A DNA stretch of 64,000 nt, from assembly GCA_001804865.1 (NCBI GenBank), contig MHBK01000024.1, positions 1 through 64,000 on the forward strand, written 5' to 3'. Positions 59,916 through 64,000 of the stretch are shown in pieces. Source of the stretch: Lentisphaerae bacterium GWF2_57_35 (GTDB lineage: Bacteria > Verrucomicrobiota > Kiritimatiellia > CAIQIC01 > GWF2-57-35). The notes below the pieces were generated by a model. It saw only the letters and a list, made by a program, of their open reading frames with translations, made no database searches and was not told where the DNA came from. The position numbers and the translations under genes are program-made. How positions within the stretch are numbered: the stretch's first letter is position 1; each line of letters begins with the position of its first letter.

Positions 59916-60800
59916 ATGAAAAGAGGCTTGGTTACCGGCGGCATTCTATTTTTTTGGGCGGCCATGATGTTCTGGCTGATCCGCTACGAGGCGTTCCCCT
60001 CTTTCTTCACCCACCGCCTGAACGGATATAGCGATTTGATGCAGGACGGCCCCCTGGTCTCCGATAGTTGGATGAAAATTCTCGTCGACGGCCGACATGT
60101 GGGCTTCAGCCATACCCACATCGACGTAAAAGACAACGATCCGGCCGGCCGCGTCCAAATCAACAATCAAACGGCCGTCAATGTCCGCCTGTTGGGCCGC
60201 GTACAGCAGATTACCGCCCGCTCCACGGCCTGGCTCGACATCCTGTACAAGCTGCAACGATTCGCTTTCGCGGTGAATGCCGCCGACTTGCCCTTCAGCC
60301 TTCACGGCGAGCGGAAAGATCATCGGCTTTTCGAGATCCGCGCCCGCACCCCCATGGGCAGCCAAGTTGTGCACATCGAACTGCCCGACGATTTGATCCT
60401 CTACTCTCCGTTGACCGAATTGGCTCTGAAAAAATTGAAGCCCGGCCAAACCCTGACCCTGACCACGCTCGATCCGTCATCGTTGTCTCGCACAGATATG
60501 CTCGTCACCGCCCTGAGACAGGAAACCCTCCTGCTGAACGGCACGAACATCGAGACGAGCGTCCTTTCCTGCCGACAGGGCGGCCTGGAGACCCTGACCT
60601 GGCTGGATGCGGACGGACGTCTCGTCAAACAAACAACCCCCTTGGGCTGGCAGCTGGAAGCCTGCGACCCTTCGGAAGCAGCCGCCTTCGGAGAGAACGC
60701 CGTGGAAACCGCCAGCCTGTTCAAGCTTTTCGCGCTCGCTCCCGCCTTCTCAACCACCCCGCCGGAAACCGCCAAACCCTCCGGCCAGACAAAGGATTGA
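59916..60800 (+). CDS. Membrane-anchored uncharacterised protein of an ABC exporter operon
   Basis: The 294-residue protein starts MKRGLVTGGILFFWAAMMFWLI, a membrane anchor. A periplasmic beta-rich domain follows (WMKILVDGRHVGFSHTHIDVKD, LTTLDPSSLSRTDMLV, GLETLTWLDADGRLVKQTTPLG). The WMGIYLNGQKIGY-like start and DADGRLVK end recall transglutaminase-associated periplasmic domains, but no catalytic site is seen. It lies 3 bases before the ABC ATPase, so the product belongs to the same system. Confidence 0.65.
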   Translation: MKRGLVTGGILFFWAAMMFWLIRYEAFPSFFTHRLNGYSDLMQDGPLVSDSWMKILVDGRHVGFSHTHIDVKDNDPAGRVQINNQTAVNVRLLGRVQQITARSTAWLDILYKLQRFAFAVNAADLPFSLHGERKDHRLFEIRARTPMGSQVVHIELPDDLILYSPLTELALKKLKPGQTLTLTTLDPSSLSRTDMLVTALRQETLLLNGTNIETSVLSCRQGGLETLTWLDADGRLVKQTTPLGWQLEACDPSEAAAFGENAVETASLFKLFALAPAFSTTPPETAKPSGQTKD

Positions 60801-60803
60801 CCC

Positions 60804-61544
60804 ATGCCCGAGCAACCACCGCCCACGATCGATATTCAACGCCTGAGCAAACGCTTCGGCGAATTCAAGGCCGTCGACGATTTGTCGCTTCAAATTCCCC
60901 AAGGGGAAGTCTTCTGTTTTTTAGGCCCCAACGGAGCGGGAAAAACGACGACCATCAAAATGCTCTGCGGCCTGCTGAAGCCGTCCGCCGGAACCATCCG
61001 TATCGCCGGCTTCGACATTCAAACGCAGGCCGCCAACATCAAGCAAATCACCGGCTACATCCCCGACCAGCCCTATCTGTACGAACGGCTCACCTCGGAA
61101 GAATATGCCCAATTCACCGCCGACCTTTTCCAGACGCCGCGTCCCCTCGCCCGCGAACGGCTCGACCAGTATTTCGAGCTCTTCGGCCTCAACGAGTATC
61201 GCGCCGCTCTCGTCAAAGATCTCTCGCACGGACTGCGCCAGCGGCTGGTCTACGCGTCTACCTTCATTCACGCCCCCCAGGTGCTTTTCGTCGACGAACC
61301 CTTTATCGGATTGGACCCCTACAGCATTCGGACCATCCGCACCCTCCTGCGCGAAAAAGCCGCCGGCGGCATGACCATTTTTCTCACAACTCATATCCTG
61401 GCGCTCGCCGAAGATCTGGCGGACCGCGTGGGGATCATCCATAACGGCCGTTTGACCGTTTGCGGAACGCCCGCCGAGTTGATGGAACGACACACCGCCA
61501 ATGGGAATCTCGAAGATGTTTTTATGAAACTGACTTCCGCATGA
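60804..61544 (+). CDS. ABC transporter ATP-binding protein
   Basis: The 246-residue ATPase has Walker A FLGPNGAGKTTTIKMLCGLL, Q-loop GYIPDQPYLYERLTSEEY, signature LSHGLRQRLVYA, Walker B VLFVDEPFIGLDPYS and the H-loop TTHILALAEDLA. It is of the ABC-2 exporter type, energising export or membrane remodelling. Its stop overlaps the start of the permease gene (ATGA). Confidence 0.95.
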   Translation: MPEQPPPTIDIQRLSKRFGEFKAVDDLSLQIPQGEVFCFLGPNGAGKTTTIKMLCGLLKPSAGTIRIAGFDIQTQAANIKQITGYIPDQPYLYERLTSEEYAQFTADLFQTPRPLARERLDQYFELFGLNEYRAALVKDLSHGLRQRLVYASTFIHAPQVLFVDEPFIGLDPYSIRTIRTLLREKAAGGMTIFLTTHILALAEDLADRVGIIHNGRLTVCGTPAELMERHTANGNLEDVFMKLTSA

Positions 61545-63208
61545 ATGGATTGATCACACTTCTTCGCTACCGTTGGCGCGCCGCCGCTCATATCGGGGAG
61601 CTGCTCCGCGAGCAATCCCTGTTCAAGGTCGGCTTCATCGCGTTGTTCGCTCTGGGCATGATCGCCGGCTTATGGGGGTTATTTCTGCACGGCTTCACCT
61701 TTCTCGACAAACTCGGAGGCGTCGGACTGATCGTTATTCCACGGCTCTTTTCGCTCTTTTTTCTGGGCTTGAGCTTCATGCTGGTCCTGTCGAGCTTGCT
61801 CTCCACCTACACCACGCTCTATCGGTCCGACGAAATGCCGTTTCTGTTGCTGAAGCCGCTGAACCTGACGGACATCCTGGTGTTCAAGCATCTGGAATCG
61901 GCGTTTTACAGTTCCTGGGCATTCTTTTTCGTTATCATCCCCTTTGTCGGAGCCTATGCCTGGTATGACCGCATGCCGTGGTATTTTTCCATCTACACGC
62001 TTCTCTTTGCCGTTCCGTTCGTCGGGTTTTGTGCGGGTGTCGGCACGTTGGTTACGCTGCTCTTTGTGCGTTGGGTCCCCCGCCGAACCCGGCCGTTGGT
62101 TGCGATGGGCGTATTGGTCCTCCTCACGTGGGCCGGACTGTCGCTGACGTCCCACGCCCGCCTGGCGGGCGCCGACGATTCGATGCTGATGCTCGACCGG
62201 CTGATCCCCGGCCTGAAGCTGGCATCCCACCCCCTGCTCCCAAGTTGGTGGATGGCTGAAGGCATACTTGCCCTGTCCCGCGGACAGTGGATGCGAGGAC
62301 TCCTGCTGTGGAACGTCCTACTGGCCCACTGGCTGTTCGCCGCCCTGGCGGTGGAAGCGGTCGGCCGACGCGTATTCTACGAAGGGTGGCAGCGGGTTGT
62401 CGCCGGCGCCGGTTCGGTCCGGCGGGCGCCGGTCATGCTGGTCCGCTTCGAGCGGGCGCTGACTTTTCTGCCCGGCGATCTGCGTTGCCTGATCATGAAA
62501 GACCTCCGCCTCTTCCTGCGCGATCCCCAGCAATGGATGCAAGTGCTGATCTTCTTCGGCCTGCTGGGACTCTACTTCATGAATCTGCGCACCCTGCATT
62601 ACCACCGGTTGGCGCCCGAATGGAAAAACCTGATTGGGTTCCTGAACGTATTCAGCACCTCGGCCGTGCTGTGCTCGCTCGGTTCGCGTTTCGTTTATCC
62701 GCAAATGAGCCTTGAAGGGCAGGCCTTCTGGATCATCGGCATGGCGCCCACCGCCATGAAGCGCGTCTTGAAAGCCAAGTTCGTTTCCGCCTGCGCCGCC
62801 ATGCTCGTCATCAGCATGGGGCTCATCCTGATTTCGGTCCGCATGTTGGGATTGCCGCCGCTGACGCAAGCGGTGGCCTGCGCCATTGCCGCCGCCGTAG
62901 CCTTGGCCATCGCCGGCCTTTCCACCGGATTGGGCGCCGTCTTTTTGGATCTGCGCCAACGCAATCCCGCCGCCATTGTTTCCAGCTTCGGCGGAACGTT
63001 GAACCTCGTATTGAGCCTGTGCTTCATGCTATGCGCCATCTTGCCCTTCGGCGCACTTTTCCACTTTTACAGCCTTGATCGCATCGGCCCAAGCGCTTTA
63101 CATAAAGGCGTGTGGGCCGGCTTGGCGGCGTTGGCCGCGCTGACATGGGCCACGGCGGCCCTTCCTTTGTATGTGGGAAGAAAAAGCCTGGAAACCAGGG
63201 AATATTGA
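61541..63208 (+). CDS. ABC-2-type permease, large membrane subunit
   Basis: The 555-residue protein starts MNGLITLLRYRWRAAAHIGE. It has about 12 hydrophobic segments (GFIALFALGMIAGLWGLFLHGF, FLGLSFMLVLSSLLSTYTTLY, NLVLSLCFMLCAILPFGALF) and an amphipathic DLRCLIMKDLRLFLRDPQQW linker, as in putative ABC exporters. The start overlaps the ATPase stop, so the two form one transporter with the anchored upstream protein. The substrate is unknown. Confidence 0.85.
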   Translation: MNGLITLLRYRWRAAAHIGELLREQSLFKVGFIALFALGMIAGLWGLFLHGFTFLDKLGGVGLIVIPRLFSLFFLGLSFMLVLSSLLSTYTTLYRSDEMPFLLLKPLNLTDILVFKHLESAFYSSWAFFFVIIPFVGAYAWYDRMPWYFSIYTLLFAVPFVGFCAGVGTLVTLLFVRWVPRRTRPLVAMGVLVLLTWAGLSLTSHARLAGADDSMLMLDRLIPGLKLASHPLLPSWWMAEGILALSRGQWMRGLLLWNVLLAHWLFAALAVEAVGRRVFYEGWQRVVAGAGSVRRAPVMLVRFERALTFLPGDLRCLIMKDLRLFLRDPQQWMQVLIFFGLLGLYFMNLRTLHYHRLAPEWKNLIGFLNVFSTSAVLCSLGSRFVYPQMSLEGQAFWIIGMAPTAMKRVLKAKFVSACAAMLVISMGLILISVRMLGLPPLTQAVACAIAAAVALAIAGLSTGLGAVFLDLRQRNPAAIVSSFGGTLNLVLSLCFMLCAILPFGALFHFYSLDRIGPSALHKGVWAGLAALAALTWATAALPLYVGRKSLETREY

Positions 63209-63211
63209 TTC

Positions 63212-63499
63212 ATGAGAAGACGACTGTCCCAACTCTGCTTGCTGGTCTTCTATGTGTTGTTGCTGCTGTCCACGCTCTTCCCGTCCATCCCCGGGGAATC
63301 CTTCTGGTTTCCCATCCTCGTTGGCGTTTCCGTTGTCCCGGTTCTCTTCGGCCCCGAACTCTACCGCCTGGCCGGCATCGTCACCCTGATTCTCGCCTTG
63401 ATCCTCTGGAACGGCGACGTCAAATACGGCAAAATCTACAAAGAAAAACGCATCAAACGGCTGGAAGCCATCATGCAGGATCGGGAGATCAACCGGTAG
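63212..63499 (+). CDS. Small membrane protein at the end of the ABC operon
   Basis: The 95 residues have two or three hydrophobic segments (LCLLVFYVLLLLSTLF, FWFPILVGVSVVPVLFG, GIVTLILALILW) and a basic C-terminal helix (KIYKEKRIKRLEAIMQDREINR). It starts 3 bases after the permease stop, so it is probably cotranscribed. No known family is recognised. Confidence 0.65.
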   Translation: MRRRLSQLCLLVFYVLLLLSTLFPSIPGESFWFPILVGVSVVPVLFGPELYRLAGIVTLILALILWNGDVKYGKIYKEKRIKRLEAIMQDREINR

Positions 63500-63507
63500 G
63501 CATTACC

Positions 63508-64000
63508 TCACGCCCTCGAAACAAAACTCCCGTCCCGCGTATCCACGCGAATCTTTTCGCCGGGAGCGATGTATTCGGGAACCTGAACCACCAAGCCCGC
63601 ATTCAGTTTGGCGGGTTTCGTGCGCGAGGTAGCCGAGGCGCCGCGCATCGAGGGATCGCATTCCAGAATTTCCATCTCGACCACATCGGGCAATTGAATG
63701 CCCAGCACCCGCTCGCCCGACACGACAATCTTGAGCCCCTCCATCCCATCGATCAGATAAGGAATGCTCTCTTCCAACTCGGCGGCATTCAGTTCCAACT
63801 GATTGTAATCGCTCAAATCCATGAACGTGAACTGATCGCCGGTGCGATAAAGAAACTGCGCCTCGCGGGCCTCGAAATCGGCGTCCTTGAGCTGATCGTC
63901 GCCCCGGTAGGTTTCGTCGCGCTTCTGACGGGTTTGCACGTTGCGGTAGCGTACCTTGTAAAGCGTCGAGCCGCCGCGTGCGGACGGAGTTTGCACCTTC
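63508..64000 (-). CDS. efp: Elongation factor P (partial, N-terminus beyond window)
   Basis: About 163 C-terminal residues are present: VQTPSARGGSTLYKVRYRNVQT (end of domain I), LYRTGDQFTFMDLSDYNQLEL (OB domain II), and ECDPSMRGASATSRTKPAKL with LVVQVPEYIAPGEKIRVDTRDGSF (domain III). This is the EF-P/YeiP fold that relieves ribosome stalling at polyproline. The modified lysine loop lies outside the window, so EF-P and YeiP cannot be separated. It converges on the ABC operon. Confidence 0.93.
   Translation of the reverse strand, partial: KVQTPSARGGSTLYKVRYRNVQTRQKRDETYRGDDQLKDADFEAREAQFLYRTGDQFTFMDLSDYNQLELNAAELEESIPYLIDGMEGLKIVVSGERVLGIQLPDVVEMEILECDPSMRGASATSRTKPAKLNAGLVVQVPEYIAPGEKIRVDTRDGSFVSRA

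Noticed and set aside
1..64000. CRISPR array
   Set aside because: The only regular repeats are hexamer tracts and hairpins; no spaced direct repeats with unique spacers and no cas genes were seen.

Overview
The window looks like a chromosomal contig from an uncultured, diderm, heterotrophic member of the PVC superphylum, most likely Kiritimatiellota, Verrucomicrobiota or Lentisphaerota. The reasons are a PEP-CTERM protein, large secreted proteins with thrombospondin-type-3 calcium loops, an RHS/YD-repeat giant, a complete seven-gene Mrp Na+/H+ antiporter operon, and GC-rich REP-like hairpins in most gene gaps. The phylum is inferred from gene style; no rRNA gene is present. No tRNA, rRNA or CRISPR array was recognised.

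Layout. 1-1.7 kb: the tail of an unknown gene, a 23S-IVP-type four-helix-bundle gene bracketed by two (GATTAN)n hairpin elements, and a family-4 uracil-DNA glycosylase. 1.9-7.7 kb: mrpABCDEFG on the minus strand with overlapping ATGA or GTGA junctions and a leader that can pair across the translation start. 7.9-11.7 kb: a secreted PHP/DUF3604-like hydrolase, a hotdog thioesterase and a zinc-ribbon protein. 11.9-19 kb: a methyl-accepting chemotaxis protein, a secreted Cache protein, a porin, and a NarL-type two-component pair overlapping a dihydropyrimidinase. 19.2-22.9 kb: panD, tsaB-tsaE, an Fe-S aldo/keto reductase and the PEP-CTERM protein. 23-28 kb is mobile-element debris: a MITE-like element, REPs, a broken REP-associated transposase and a deleted DUF4338 insertion sequence with terminal inverted repeats, around an ArsR regulator and an acyl-CoA dehydrogenase. 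28.3-35.9 kb: alpha-2-macroglobulin plus penicillin-binding protein 1C, a periplasmic defence and cell-wall repair pair. 35.9-46 kb: a 1921-residue RHS protein preceded by a secreted partner and followed by small lipoproteins, an orphan C-terminal domain and fragments. 46.6-57 kb: a methyltransferase, gingipain-like and streptopain-like proteases, a nucleoside kinase, a HAD phosphatase and a beta-helix surface protein. 57-64 kb: a secreted GH13 glycosidase, an ABC exporter operon and a partial elongation factor P.

The most interesting signals are non-coding or modular. (1) A palindrome, TTTTCCAATCATTGGAAAA and variants, lies just upstream of three housekeeping genes; twice it is paired with exactly 31 bp between centres. 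(2) A dispersed family of imperfect (GATTAN)n inverted repeats has two shared end types, and two copies flank a four-helix-bundle gene as direct repeats. (3) An RHS C-terminal-domain/lipoprotein array has translationally overlapping junctions and a degraded duplicate of the toxin tip. (4) The mrp leader is a riboswitch-like candidate. All functional readings of these four are inference and need comparative tests.
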